From positions 3,658,001 through 3,722,000 of the forward strand of contig NC_061474.1 in the NCBI RefSeq assembly GCF_022581195.2: DNA of 64,000 nucleotides. Direction: 5' to 3'. The notes under the pieces are model-generated. The model worked only from the letters and a program-made list of their open reading frames with translations. It ran no database searches and was not told where the DNA came from. Made by a program: the position numbers and the translations under genes. This document shows, in pieces, positions 21,429-33,108 of the stretch. Source of the stretch: Helicoverpa zea (lineage: Eukaryota; Arthropoda; Insecta; Lepidoptera; Noctuidae). The first letter of the stretch is position 1. Each line of letters begins with the position of its first letter.

Positions 21429-24364
21429 GATACTTCTTAGAAAGCAACTTCATACAATTGTGTCAGTATAGAAAAGAGTAACCCTCTCCAATTAAAAACT
21501 AAACCCTTAATATTCAATACCATTTTCCTCATTAAGTAAAAGTACCGTATCAGTCTAGATAAAGTTAGTACATATTAGGGTGCGATCACAATCATTGTCT
21601 AATAGGCGTCTATATAAAGCCTTCGGGTCGCGTCGCCTGTAATTAGCTTACAGCTAAAGAAAATATATCGCCATGTTCGCTCAGATCCGCAAACACTTCC
21701 AGTAAACCGATAATACTACGTTTGACTGATGTTGAACAAAACTGGAAGAGGCACAGTATAAGATAAAGAAAATGTTTGCAAAAGGAAGTGATCTTCGGTA
21801 ATATATCGATAGGTATACGAACATCCCTTTTACTCTACTGAGATTTCGGATTGATCCACGAAATTCTAAGGTTTTTATATATATTCTAAGGTTTAATAAT
21901 AGCCTACGATGTCCACAGTGTAATTCGATGTCCATAATCAAAAGAAACAAAATCATTCAGTCAGACATTGTGGACATCGAGTTACAGGAAATACGATTTG
22001 TCTACTCTTTACTTAAATATGGATTTAGTTTATTACACCAGAAACTGGTAATCCACAACAGTCGTCTACGAGATGACAGATTTCACTCATTCCCACATTA
22101 TAGCCTACCTGTACACCTTTATATATTTTCCCAATGTATGGAAGCACTTACTATGGCAAGGGTTCTGTTCCCAGACCTCCACACATCCAGAAGCGGCTAC
22201 ACGCCAACACAGAAGGCTTGGAACCTTTTAAGCCAATCTTACCACATCTAGCACAACAGGATCTACATAATAAGCCTCTGGACAGTTATCTCACCATCCC
22301 AGTTCTGAGAGTAGCCATATCAGGTTGTAACTGTGAGCTCTCTCGTTAAGTAACTCTATGTGGGTCAACCGTTACCGATAGCATGAAGTTATGGGTCCCA
22401 ACTGTGGTTAGGGCGGGGCTCTAAATGGACATATTCGATAATGTTGCCAGTGTAATTGTTGGGTGAGGGGTTTGGATTAAAACGTTGGTTTGTGTTGGTT
22501 AGGCCGTTTTTTGAAACAGAGGAACTTTAGAACAGGCATATCAAAATCATGACATTGGGAGGTCAAATGACAAGAGTACTTTTTTGGTAGCGCGAAGAAG
22601 TGACGCAACAAACTCTCAAGTAACACATGATATATGTAACAATCACATGCTTTTCTGACAAAAAGAAGTCGATCATAATTATCCTGACTTATCAATGATA
22701 TTATATCAAACAGAAATTGCACCATCCACGACTGAATTAGGCTCTCTAATTGATACTCGCAATCTGATCACACATACAGCGACCAAGTCACGAAAACAAA
22801 ACACAACATCATTTTTCAAACATAGAACGCTACATTACTCATGCTGCAAACCGAATACAAATAAAAAAAAAATAACGAGTCCAACACAATGTATGCTGGC
22901 ACATAATAATCAGTATATCAACATGGTCTGAATGTCTGATACAAGACAGTTAGAAGTCTCGCAGTGAGGGATCAAAGGCTGTATGTAGGTCGACCGTTAC
23001 GACGCACATCGAATGTTGCAGTACTGCTGTTTGTTTTGATTTACGAACCTATGGCTACATAAATGAAAAGGTGATGTTTGAATATGGAATTGGTAGCTTG
23101 ATATTCGAATGTTAGCATCCTGGCTGGAGGGATGGTTCAAGGAAGAGTTTTGTCTAAAGAGGTCTGCAATCGTTCGAAGGTTTTGTTTGTGTGAAATAAT
23201 TATCTTCCTCTGCAAAATGTTAGGACCGAATGTATAGGCCACCTCTATCAACAAAATCGCACATTTTTCCTTAACAACAATCTGCAAATTGGCTCCAACA
23301 TTCCTAAACTAATATTTCCAGACTATTTTGACCTTAGCAAGGCTTTTTATTCAAGTGGCAAACGAGTTACACCGTCATAACTCAAAGATCCGTATTCTGA
23401 GTCACAAGTTCCGTGAGGAACTAGGTTAAACAACACGATTTGTTGACGAAATATGTCAAGTTTAATACATAAAAAAATACTCTAGGATCTTAAGAAACAC
23501 ACTGTAGACAAAACAGTCGGCCAAAAGTTGACCTGATCGCTGGCACTTTTTTTTAAAGTCTTGATGACAATCAAAGTTTACAGTCAGTCTGATAACAGCT
23601 ATATACCTACCTGATCTTTGTAATGTACTACCACTCATCTTTTTTTTATGGGAAATCATCAAATGACCCTTCACGTTGTGGGTTAGCAGCGTGTGTTAGA
23701 CTCTTACTGACTAAAACCCACCATGTTCCTTCTGCAACCCTTTATGTAACGGGGCCGCGGTAACTCTTTCCTACAATCCCGCCCCAATTTATGAGGCCAA
23801 AGAAACTATCGGCCGACTAAAGGTTTGCAGTGTGAAGCGAGTATTCTAATGGATAAATAATCTGTGACTCTAGGATCTTAAGACTACTTCCTGGACTGGA
23901 TCTACTGACGTAATAGTTTGTGCGTAATCGTGGTATGTTTTGTAAACGTCAGCCGATCGCCGATTTGTGAATGAAAAGGTTAGATACGGTTGCTTAATTT
24001 TTTGTTATATGTTTCCTCGTCTTATCGATAAATAGTATCGTGTATTTTCCTATGGTATCCACGGTTTTTTCTTTGTAAAACAGTTCATATATTTAGGTAT
24101 TGACTCAATTGTGTTTAACCTAACCTGCATTTAACTAGACTGTACTTGCTTTAAATAACAAATTAACCAAAGTCTGGTAGGTATGTCATAAAGGTCATTG
24201 TCAGTTAACGAGGCCAAATGACTACAGATACACTAAATGCGATGCATACTAGAACATACTTCGATCACTTATGTAAATATTTTATTTCTAACACCTTGCT
24301 TCCTTCTCAATGCGAAAAGGCTTGCACCCTGCAATGGGACATCAATAATGTAGATTTACTATAA
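21429..24364. other. No gene recognised; scattered low-copy repeat motifs
   Basis: Small frames at 21681-22349 and 22477-23674 have no recognisable domain. A GTATGTAGGTCGACCGTT motif at about 22981-22998 recurs at about 24675-24692 and suggests a further repeat family. Confidence 0.4.
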
Positions 24365-24545
24365 GAATCCTACTTCCTACTAATCCTCCTAATATTATAT
24401 GTTTGTCCGTCTTTCACGCAAAAAGTACTGAATAGATTTAGAAGCAACTTGGAGGCATTATAAGGTACAATAATATATAGGCTACTTTTATAAAGAGATT
24501 CCTTCGGGACGCGAGTGAATCTGCGGGTGGAAGCTAGTTAGCAAC
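24365..24545 (+). repeat. Interspersed repeat of the 'TCTGTCTG...ACTGAACCGATTT...GGGACGCG' family, diverged
   Basis: Conserved blocks in order: a TAATATTATA start, a TTTGTCCGTC track, AGTACTGAATAGATTTAGAA, a TATATAGGCTA block, then CCTTCGGGACGCGAGTGAAT and a GGAAGCTAGTTA end. Five other members are annotated below. The family is non-coding here and common in Lepidoptera; its class (SINE, LINE end or other) is not settled by this sequence. Confidence 0.65.
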
Positions 24546-27230
24546 ATTTTTTCTATTGTTACCATAGCAACCTAATTCAAACATCCTTATTTCCTATTCC
24601 TATATTGGAGATAGTGTAGTTTCTATGTAATGGTAAGATTGGCAATAAACTTGAGGAGGTCGGCCCGGCCGCCGGTATGTAGGTCGACCGTTCGACGTAT
24701 GCGCCGACGCACATCTAGCGACACTATTCTGATGCGGATATTAATGGTGTATCGATTTTTTTTTGTATTTATTTATTATGTAAAGCGTTTTGAAACTAAA
24801 GTTAAGTGAGATCCTATTAGTATTGAAATAGGTTTTTTTGGAAAATTATAGAATTGCCACTGAGATAATTAAAATAATTTGTTTCGTAAGTTTAGTTGCC
24901 TAAATTCGTAAACTACGTAACTTTGCGTAAATAATATTCCTAAACGTAATTTCCGTACCTAATGGTAGAGAATGGTTTAGGAAGATTATTTACAGGACAT
25001 TGATTGATTTATCGATTATAAATCAACGAGTGATCCATCAAATACTTATTCTAGTACTCACATTCTTGGATAGCTTCCACAATTTCCGTGAATCCATAAC
25101 TATTTACGATTCATTTGAAAAATCTCTAATGCATGCTTATGTAATGAGAAACACTGACTAACTAAAATAGATAAAATACTTGACGGATGAATGTCATTAC
25201 AATATATTAATAATATCTTTACTTATTTAAACACCATCGACATTCATAAGTATATTATATTTTAAAAAATGCAAAGAGTAACAGACAAGTAAACGTTCCT
25301 ACAATATTAAGGACTAGCCATTTTGCCAAAGATTTCACTCTTGGGTCCAGTAAGAGGTACTCTGTATTCTGTGTAACTTGATAAAATTAAACTTAAAATA
25401 CGGCTTATGTTACTTACTGAGCCATAGTGTAGCTTTCTAACAGTAAAATAATTCAAATCAGTGCAATAGTTTCGGAACCTTTAAAGAAATAAACAAAAAA
25501 CAGTGCCCTCTTTATAAAATAAAAATAAAAAGAACTGCAATAGGTAACCAATTCAATTACGTAACATTGGTGCACCGTACTCTATGCAGTTCATAACACC
25601 GTTCACCATTTTAAGATTCAAACCGATTTTTTAGGATAATTTTCCTTGAAAAAACGGACCTACGCAAACACAATATGACGTGGAATTTTTGTGACGTGCT
25701 TTGGATTTTTACGTATTTTTTTTTATATGATTTCTTCGTCAGAGGAAATAGGGAAAGTGCGTGGTTAGAAGGAAGATCAATGGTAACTTAATTATGATAA
25801 CTGTTACACGGTATTTATTTACCACGTCAGCATACCAACTTGCGTCTTTTAAGTAATTTGCGTTTTACCACAGGACGTTTGTAATGACGTAAATATATTG
25901 CATCAAGAAATATAATGTAATTAAAATTCATTTTTCCTTTTAAGGCAATTTGATAATTTACCTAATAATAAGATTATTCAAAAGTACATCTAATAATTAG
26001 TTTCATTGACTGCAAAAAGCAGTCTAACTAGGTATACATTATGAAAGTTAATTATTTTTTCATAAAAATCTGAACATTTTCAGTACACACAAGAATCTAT
26101 CAGAATAAGCCTGCCAACCAAGTTTTACGCATGAAACATCATTTTGACTATTTGAAAAGCATTTAGTAGCTTTTCATAGAATTAGCGACTAACACTGAAT
26201 AGCCATAGACTTTTAAAGTAGGTCACACTTTTATTACGCGTTCCTTGAACTTGGTTATTGTCATGGAGAACTAAAAGACTAACGGATATGTCATAACCTA
26301 AAATCCCCTAAGTAAGTAGCGTGCCAAAATGCGGGTGCTTGAGGGAGGAAGAACGTTAGTAGTCTCCACCCTTACACGCCTTCTATGGAACCCGCTCATT
26401 ACTTTCAAAATAAAACCACCAATCAATGAAGACTAATCTTTGATCTGACATGGAACCCGAACGTCTCCTTAGTTCTAGTAACTGATAACGCCTACCGCAC
26501 GTTGCTCGACCTACAAGAAGGCGCCTGGCTTACCTTTCTTATGCCATCTCCGAAATCTTTCCTTCCTCCATGGTTATTATGGAAACTAGATTTTAAAATT
26601 TTGAACGAAGCATTGTTTCTTGTATTTTCGTTTAAAACCTCTTTTGTTATTTGTATGTCTATGTTTTCTATGGCTTTGTTAGCGAATTTGGGTTGGTTTG
26701 AAGCCTATTCTTCTGAACTAGAAATAGTGCTAATTAGTCTGGTTTTAGCAGTCGTGATAAAATGTAAGTGGCATAATTTCTGCTGTTGTGAATTGGTATT
26801 GTCAATAAATGAACTATATTTTTAGCAGTTTACATATTTTTTAATAAAAATAGTTCTCCATTGTAGAAAATTGTGTGTACCTATGACACGAATTTAGCTT
26901 AAGTAACAATGTGGAAAATGGCGCCTTTGGCTCCAAAACAATTAGGGAATTAAACAAAGAGAAAAGGGATAATAAAAACTCTGTTACCTTTGATTACCAA
27001 AAGGAAATAAAAGCAAAAAAAAAACAATAGAATAAGGTGAGACTTATAAAATGTACTTACAACCTACGTTATTTAAGTTTGAACACACGCCACATGTAAA
27101 TACATCCTTCTAACATTAAAACAATACTTAGAACTTAAACGAACCCATTATCAAGCGCACGTTTCTCTGAACCAATATAGGACAATATCCGTACTATAAC
27201 AAAAAGGAACCTTGAGCGATTGTATTAAAT
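24546..27230. other. No gene recognised
   Basis: A plus frame at 26502-26825 (107 codons from a TTG) is hydrophobic but AT-driven, with no good start, and is not accepted. Confidence 0.45.
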
Positions 27231-27375
27231 CATCGCGCGAGCGTCGTGGGCGCGTCGTTACGTCACACCAGCCACGTCATGTGACGTCACCGGGTCAACA
27301 CGCCGAGGTCAACGAACGACCGCCAGTTTATTTTGGCGCGCATTGTACAAAAAAGCGGCCGCCATTTTGTATTTC
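27231..27375. promoter_or_regulatory. CpG-rich motif cluster: CRE, E2F, YY1
   Basis: In 145 bases there are TACGTCAC (27259-27266), a perfect CRE TGACGTCA (27282-27289), a TTTGGCGCGC E2F-type site (27332-27341) and GCCGCCATTTTG (27358-27369), a strong YY1/PHO match that on the minus strand reads CAAAATGGCGGC. The block is GC- and CpG-rich in an AT-rich region. It is a candidate promoter or enhancer, possibly firing leftwards. No adjacent coding exon was recognised. Confidence 0.35.
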
Positions 27376-27389
27376 GAATTTCGCAATGT

Positions 27390-30300
27390 TTCGTTTGTCT
27401 CTGGTTGCGACTTTTTATTAGCGTTTTGTTTGATTGTGGTGGTACATTTTTATTGTTATTGATTGTATGTTGATTTGGTTTAATTAGTTCTTAAATTAAT
27501 TTCGTTTAATAATTGATAAAAATATTGCAGATTACACTGCTCTTGTTACACAAAACTAGAGAGACAAACATATTAATTAATCCAAAACCAACTTATTATT
27601 AGATTCTTATGCAAACTAACTTGATGAACGTATAAAACAATAATTACTCAGCAAAAAAAGTCCTTGCGAAACTCGTCAAACTGGCCGTGTCGTCATAATA
27701 GGAGTTGCAGATTTTTTATAGTCTCCGAAAATATTTGACCGGGCGACGAACTCGCAAGTAGGCAGCGACCCTGACCGTCAGGTTGTGACGAAATGTGACG
27801 AGGTGTTACTATTTGTGACGTGACGAGAATGATAATTGTGGCGAACGTGATAAGGGACGAGCCTAATTGATGGTCGAGGCTTTAAGGCGCCTTTTACGGA
27901 ATAATACTGAGACGAATATTGTAAAATTGAAGAGTTCTGTTTGGCTTTAATGATGTCTTAATATAATTGTTCGCGTGTTAGTTTAGTATTGAAGTACTAT
28001 TGAGAAAAAACTCAAATAAATAGATATTTCCACTGTTACCATGCAAACTTCGTAACAAGCAATTTAAAAGTTTTACAGCTTAACAATTTATGACGTTTTC
28101 TATTCTGGTTCTTATTTATCCATTGAAGGCAATAGGTTTCCTTTTTCTGGTGCCAGTGTATAACCAGTTCCATATCAATTAGTTTAGCGTTTTTTGGGGT
28201 TTCCTGCCAAGTTTACGAGGCCATCAACCCGCGGATCAATTGACTTATTCGCCATCTGACTAGCTGACTAATTTACTGACATTGCTTTAGAAATTTTAAT
28301 CGTTCTCGTTTGTAATTTGTTTTATGTTTTGGTTATTGCAAATGTTCTTGTTTTAGTTATGTCATATATTGATAATCAATTAAATATGTTTCATAATTGT
28401 AAAAAATGTTTCACGTTTCTAGTCCTATTTTAATTTTCACCGAGTCTATTGTTTTCTGTTCCTAAATACTTATCCTTTTTATTTTCTTTCTTCAATTAAC
28501 CAATGTTGCGTTTGACTTTTGTCATGTAATATTAAGTATTTGTATAATAAATATTTGCCTTCTAAACGCATTATTTAATTAGAAAACTAATAAAAGTTAG
28601 ATGCATCGAGTCGTAGCATGCCGTGTGTGCCAGCCATCATTTAGCTCAAATCCGGAACTCAGCCATTTTATGTCTTCCTTAGAAAATCTAATTTGTCCAT
28701 GGAGAGCGAAAGGGATGCGCTTAAATGGAATTATTCTCATATATTTTTAATAAGACAATAAGTTATCGTGTTACGTTTGTTGATTATGAAACTTCATCAA
28801 TGTTTTCAGTAAAATATATTCACGATGAAATTATGTATAATAAAGAAAATTAAAACAAGAACCTCTTATTGTAATAAAGATGTACGTACACATGTATAAT
28901 ACGCATTGACTATAACATCCATAGAAATAAAAACAATCACCCGCAAAATTTTCCAAGGTTTGAGTTCAACGCCTTTATAGTCCAAACTCCCAAAGTAAAT
29001 TGCGCAGTATGGTGAAACCTGGACATCCACCTACCCCACGTGTTCACGCCATGAATCACCAGTGTCTTCCTTCGAAAATAAATAAAACGCAAAGGAAATA
29101 TATTAGTATATAATTAAAGGGGCGCCATTGCCAATGCTCTTCGGTCATTGAACTTAGGTATTTTAATGTACTAGTTGCTAAATATCTTATCTATTAGGTG
29201 AAATACCTTTAGTATTTAATATTCTTCGCGTGTTTAGTTAACTATCACGCTTTAAGTTAGTGACACAAAAAAAGGGTATAAATTAGGACCTTTTTCTATT
29301 TATTTTTGTCTATGGGCGCGAAACCAATATGGCGTCCACACATTTTCCCACGCAAAATCAATCGTGTTTTCCAGTTTAGATAGCGTAATTTATTTTCCTG
29401 CTTATCAGCCTTTGAAGGCATTAATCTAATCATAGTTTATGCTTATGTCGGATTCGAAACGATAAGATCTAATTTCAAGATTTGATTTTACTTGACTTCA
29501 TTAAGCTAATAAAAGAGGCGTCAATGACTGCAATGTGACCTTTGTTTGTTTTTCCCTACATAAAGCTTAGATAATACAACAGAAAGGCATAAAAACTGAT
29601 GCAGATAGTCAATAAAAAACCAACAAATCACTGATTACGAGCAGGAAAGCGTCGGATATAACATTTCTTCCTAGTTTCTTCGTTCCGTGGCCGCTCCAAT
29701 TTAGCGTTCATTCCCCCGAGTCGTGGTTACTCGCGATTTCTTCGTCACTTGTGTGGCAAATGTATTAATTATATTCTGCCTTGCCACGACAATACTGTCG
29801 CACTATCATTTGCTTAACGACCTGTTTTTGCTTTTGTTTTTAAATGCTGTTATGTCACTTGTATTGTTGTTTGCGTTTTGTGATTTAAGCGGCGATTTTT
29901 AATGACTGTTTTGCATATGGGTCAATGTCTACATTGTGTGTTATTTTTACTAACTTCCACTTTTAGCAACTTACATTGGTGAAAATATTGCTAAAATACA
30001 AGTTTCCTTTTCCCATCAAAAATTATTCCCCAGCATTTACTATCATAATTTTAGAAGTTTGATTATAAATGATATATTTTTTTCTATAAATTTCCATGCT
30101 GATAGCTTTCTCAATTTTGAAGGTAATGGCCTTACGTTAGGTAACTCCAAGTCCATCAGGTGGGTGACCGACGCGACCTCAGCTAGCTCATAGTCTGGTG
30201 TCAAACGTTGAGTATTTTGCCAAAATGATCAAATAGAAACTGAGAATATATTGAGTAACTAAAGTATTGACATTGTCTAAAGTCAAAAGAATAGATAGTA

Positions 30301-31560
30301 TTCGTCTCCAGGGTTCCAAAGAAACGTACCTATTATTTCTTGAGATAGGCCTTAAAAAACCATCTTCAAATAACTCCTGTGAGAAGTAACAAAAGTAAAG
30401 GCTAAAATAATCCAAGATTTCAAGAACCCCAAAGCAAATCGGGTGCCTCTCCTAATTTTGAAGGTGGGTAACCTCAAGCAGGTGGACGACCGCTAGACGA
30501 CCCATGACGCACCCAGCTCACCCCGTGATGACTGGTGACGGCTGCCGGGTATCAACTGTCAAAATGGATCAACCTTTAACAAGCTAATTGGGGAGCTAAA
30601 ACTGGGCATATGGTCGTGTTTTAGTTCAAAGGTTTTGCAGAGGGTTCCGTAAATCATATTTTTTTATTTTGTAAATAGGTCAAAGAGTTGCATGAAATTC
30701 CGTAGAGTTAAATTGAATTGTGGCAACAACAAAATTCAAAGTTTTAAATGTAACTTCATTTAATTGATAAGGTTTTCGTTTTAGATCAGAAAATCATGCT
30801 ATTATATGTATCTGTATCTTATCCAAAAGATGATTTTTTACTCCGAATATTTTCTTTGATACAGATTTAAGGATCTCTAATAGGTGGGTAAGTTGTTCAT
30901 ACACAAATCATCATATTAAAAGCTACTTATGACCAATAAAACGATTAATATATGAGTAAATGTTTCGTCGCTTCCTTTGCTGTTACAAGATCAATTAACT
31001 TTTTTCTCAATTCAATCTACCTCTAGGGGGACAATTAATATCTGTCAAATTAATCCGGATGTTCGATTTGGTATTTAAAAATATTTTAATCAGTTCATAG
31101 ATAGGTATGTTTTGTTCCTCCAACCTTTTTATGAAAAGGTTAGGTTAGTTTAAATTCACTCAAAAATATAGTGAAAAAAAATCTGCCACTTATCTTGTTT
31201 CGTATTCATATTTCAAAATTGTATTAGTAAGTAGTCTCTGAAACAATAAGATTGAATGTATCATAAAAGGACATAAAACCCCTAAGTCTATTGTTAACAC
31301 TGTGAACTTGTGTAGGAAATCCCCAAAACACTGTCTAATGCTTACCAGTCACTCTTGCGATCACTAGACCAACAAGCCAATTTTGTATTGCATTGTTTTG
31401 TCAGTCACCAGGCCAAGACCGTTTGTCTCTCTGTGAGTATATCATGAAGCGTGATAATTAGACATTTTTAATTTTCACAGATGATGATAATCTCTTGCCA
31501 CTATAACAAGAAATTCTGACAACTAGAATAACATATTTTAGGGAGCTCCAATAGCTCATT
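27390..31560. other. No gene recognised; isolated CpG-rich patches
   Basis: Patches at 27690-27900 (several TGTGACG strings) and 29310-29345 (GGCGCGAAA, CCAAT, ATGGCG) could be regulatory. The rest is AT-rich and unremarkable. Confidence 0.4.
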
Positions 31561-31564
31561 TCGA

Positions 31565-31630
31565 TTTGCTCCCATTGCAGAACCCCTCGTGCGCGAATCC
31601 GTCTCGCACTTTTCTGTTTTTTTTTTTGGC
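31565..31630 (+). repeat. 3'-end fragment of the CGCACTTGGCCGG repeat
   Basis: CAGAACCCCTCGTGCGCGAA then TCCGTCTCGCACTTTTCTG and a T-run correspond to the end of the repeat at 14043-14610, with several substitutions. Confidence 0.6.
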
Positions 31631-31677
31631 ATGAGATCATAAAGAATTACTAATGTTTATTTTAAAAAAATATTTTC

Positions 31678-32394
31678 TACTAGCTGTTGCCCGCAACTTC
31701 GTCTGCGTAGGCAATATAGAATAGTCAAAATACTACTTATCCCGTAGGTGCATTCTTTCACGTGACAGTATAATTAGGATTAGCACTTAGCAGTCGCATA
31801 GATTCATTGATCAAGGTTGTGTTGTGGATGTGACCATTTATCTAAACAAAAGAAGTAAAGTTTGTGACGTTGTGAATATCTCTGGATCTAGTCAGCCAAT
31901 TTGGAAAATTATTACATACTAGCTGTTGCCCGCAACTTCGTCTGCGTGGGCAATATAGAATAGTCAAAATACTACTTATCCCGTAAGTGCATTCTTTCAC
32001 GTGACAGTATAATTATGATTAGCACTTAGCAGTCGCATAGATTCATTGATCAAGGTTGTGTTGTGGATGTGACCATTTATCTAAACAAAAGAAGTAAAGT
32101 TTGTGACGTTGTGAATATCTCTGGATCTAGTCAGCCAATTTGGAAAATTATTACGTACTAGCTGTTGCCCGCAACTTCGTCTGCGTAGGCAATATAGAAT
32201 AGTCAAAATACTACTTATCCCGTAGGTGCATTCTTTCACGTGACAGTATAATTAGGATTAGCACTTAGCAGTCGCATAGATTCATTGATCAAGGTTGTGT
32301 TGTGGATGTGACCATTTATCTAAACAAAAGAAGTAAAGTTTGTGACGTTGTGAATATCTCTGGATCTAGTCAGCCAATTTGGAAAATTATTACA
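31678..32394 (+). repeat. Three tandem 239-bp units
   Basis: Units at 31678-31916, 31917-32155 and 32156-32394 each begin TACTAGCTGTTGCCCGCAAC. Units 1 and 3 are nearly identical. Unit 2 differs at a few positions (for example GTGGGC for GTAGGC, GTAAGTGC for GTAGGTGC, ATTATGATT for ATTAGGATT). The starting motif is a familiar lepidopteran repeat end. No coding potential. Confidence 0.95.
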
Positions 32395-32550
32395 TATGGT
32401 GCGTAAGTAATTTTCACAGGAAACAGTTATAATCTATGTCTATATGCTTTGAGTCTGACAAAGCTGTCATTTGTGAATTTTCTGCAGCTGCTGCGACTAA
32501 TCAGAAGCCAGAAAGTCTGTCAGTTTCACCATGGATATCGTCTTGTGTAG

Positions 32551-32690
32551 TGAGACTGGATTGAAGATAGGTAGATAGGTAGTCGCTCCAAGCAAAATAT
32601 TGGTACTCAAACAGATTCGGTGACTGGAAGGCAACACCAACATAGTTGGGGAATAGCTGGATGGATGATAAAATGAGTCATCATCATCAG
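32551..32690 (-). repeat. Dispersed TTGGGGTCGG repeat inside tandem unit 1
   Basis: Reverse sense: GATTGAAGATAGGTAGATAG, GTAGTCGCTCCAAGC, GGTACTCAAACAGATTCGGT, CAACACCAACATAGTTGGGG. It is moderately diverged, so this insertion predates the 2.6-kb duplication. Confidence 0.65.
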
Positions 32691-32786
32691 CAGGCGCATA
32701 GGGTAGGATAGTTACACTACTGGGGAGAAACACTTGTATGACGGGGATTTTCTGTGCACTTACTCACTATGGTAAGGCTGACCCCA

Positions 32787-33108
32787 CATTAGGCGTGCGC
32801 GATCCTCCTGCGTGTGAGTAGCGCGGGCGTCGCGAGCACGCTGCATGAACGTCGCGTTTTGCTGCCCTGCGGCATGTGTGAAGAGTGCAAGCGACGCGCT
32901 CGTGGCGAGCACGCGGCGCTTGAGTTGCGTTCTTACCCCTTGGCCCGCTATCCCCGCCGCCCGCTAAACGCCTTAGCAGTTAAACGTCAAGGAGAGCGGC
33001 GCGTCCGCGCCGCGAGCGCGCTGTAGGTAAATGCCGCAGGGCAGCAAAACGCGACGCACGCGCGGCGCCCGCGCTACTCACACGCCCGAGGATCGCGCAC
33101 GCCTAATG
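32787..33108. repeat. GC-rich foldback (imperfect inverted repeat), unit 1
   Basis: Left arm 32787-32875 and right arm 33031-33108 are reverse complements apart from a 12-base gap and a few mismatches. Shared blocks are CATTAGGCGTGCGCGATCCT, GTGTGAGTAGCGCGGGCG and GTCGCGTTTTGCTGCCCTGC. The 155-base spacer is GC-rich with shorter internal palindromes. It could form a cruciform or long RNA hairpin and may be a foldback-type element. The frame at 32814-33026 is a by-product of its GC richness. Confidence 0.9.

Noticed and set aside
26502..26825. 107-residue hydrophobic frame
   Set aside because: Starts at TTG, is driven by T-rich codons, and has no ATG, family pattern or splice context.
32814..33026. 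70-residue Arg/Ala-rich frame present twice (also 35418-35630)
   Set aside because: It lies inside the GC-rich foldback; its composition follows from the palindrome and there is no start context or domain.
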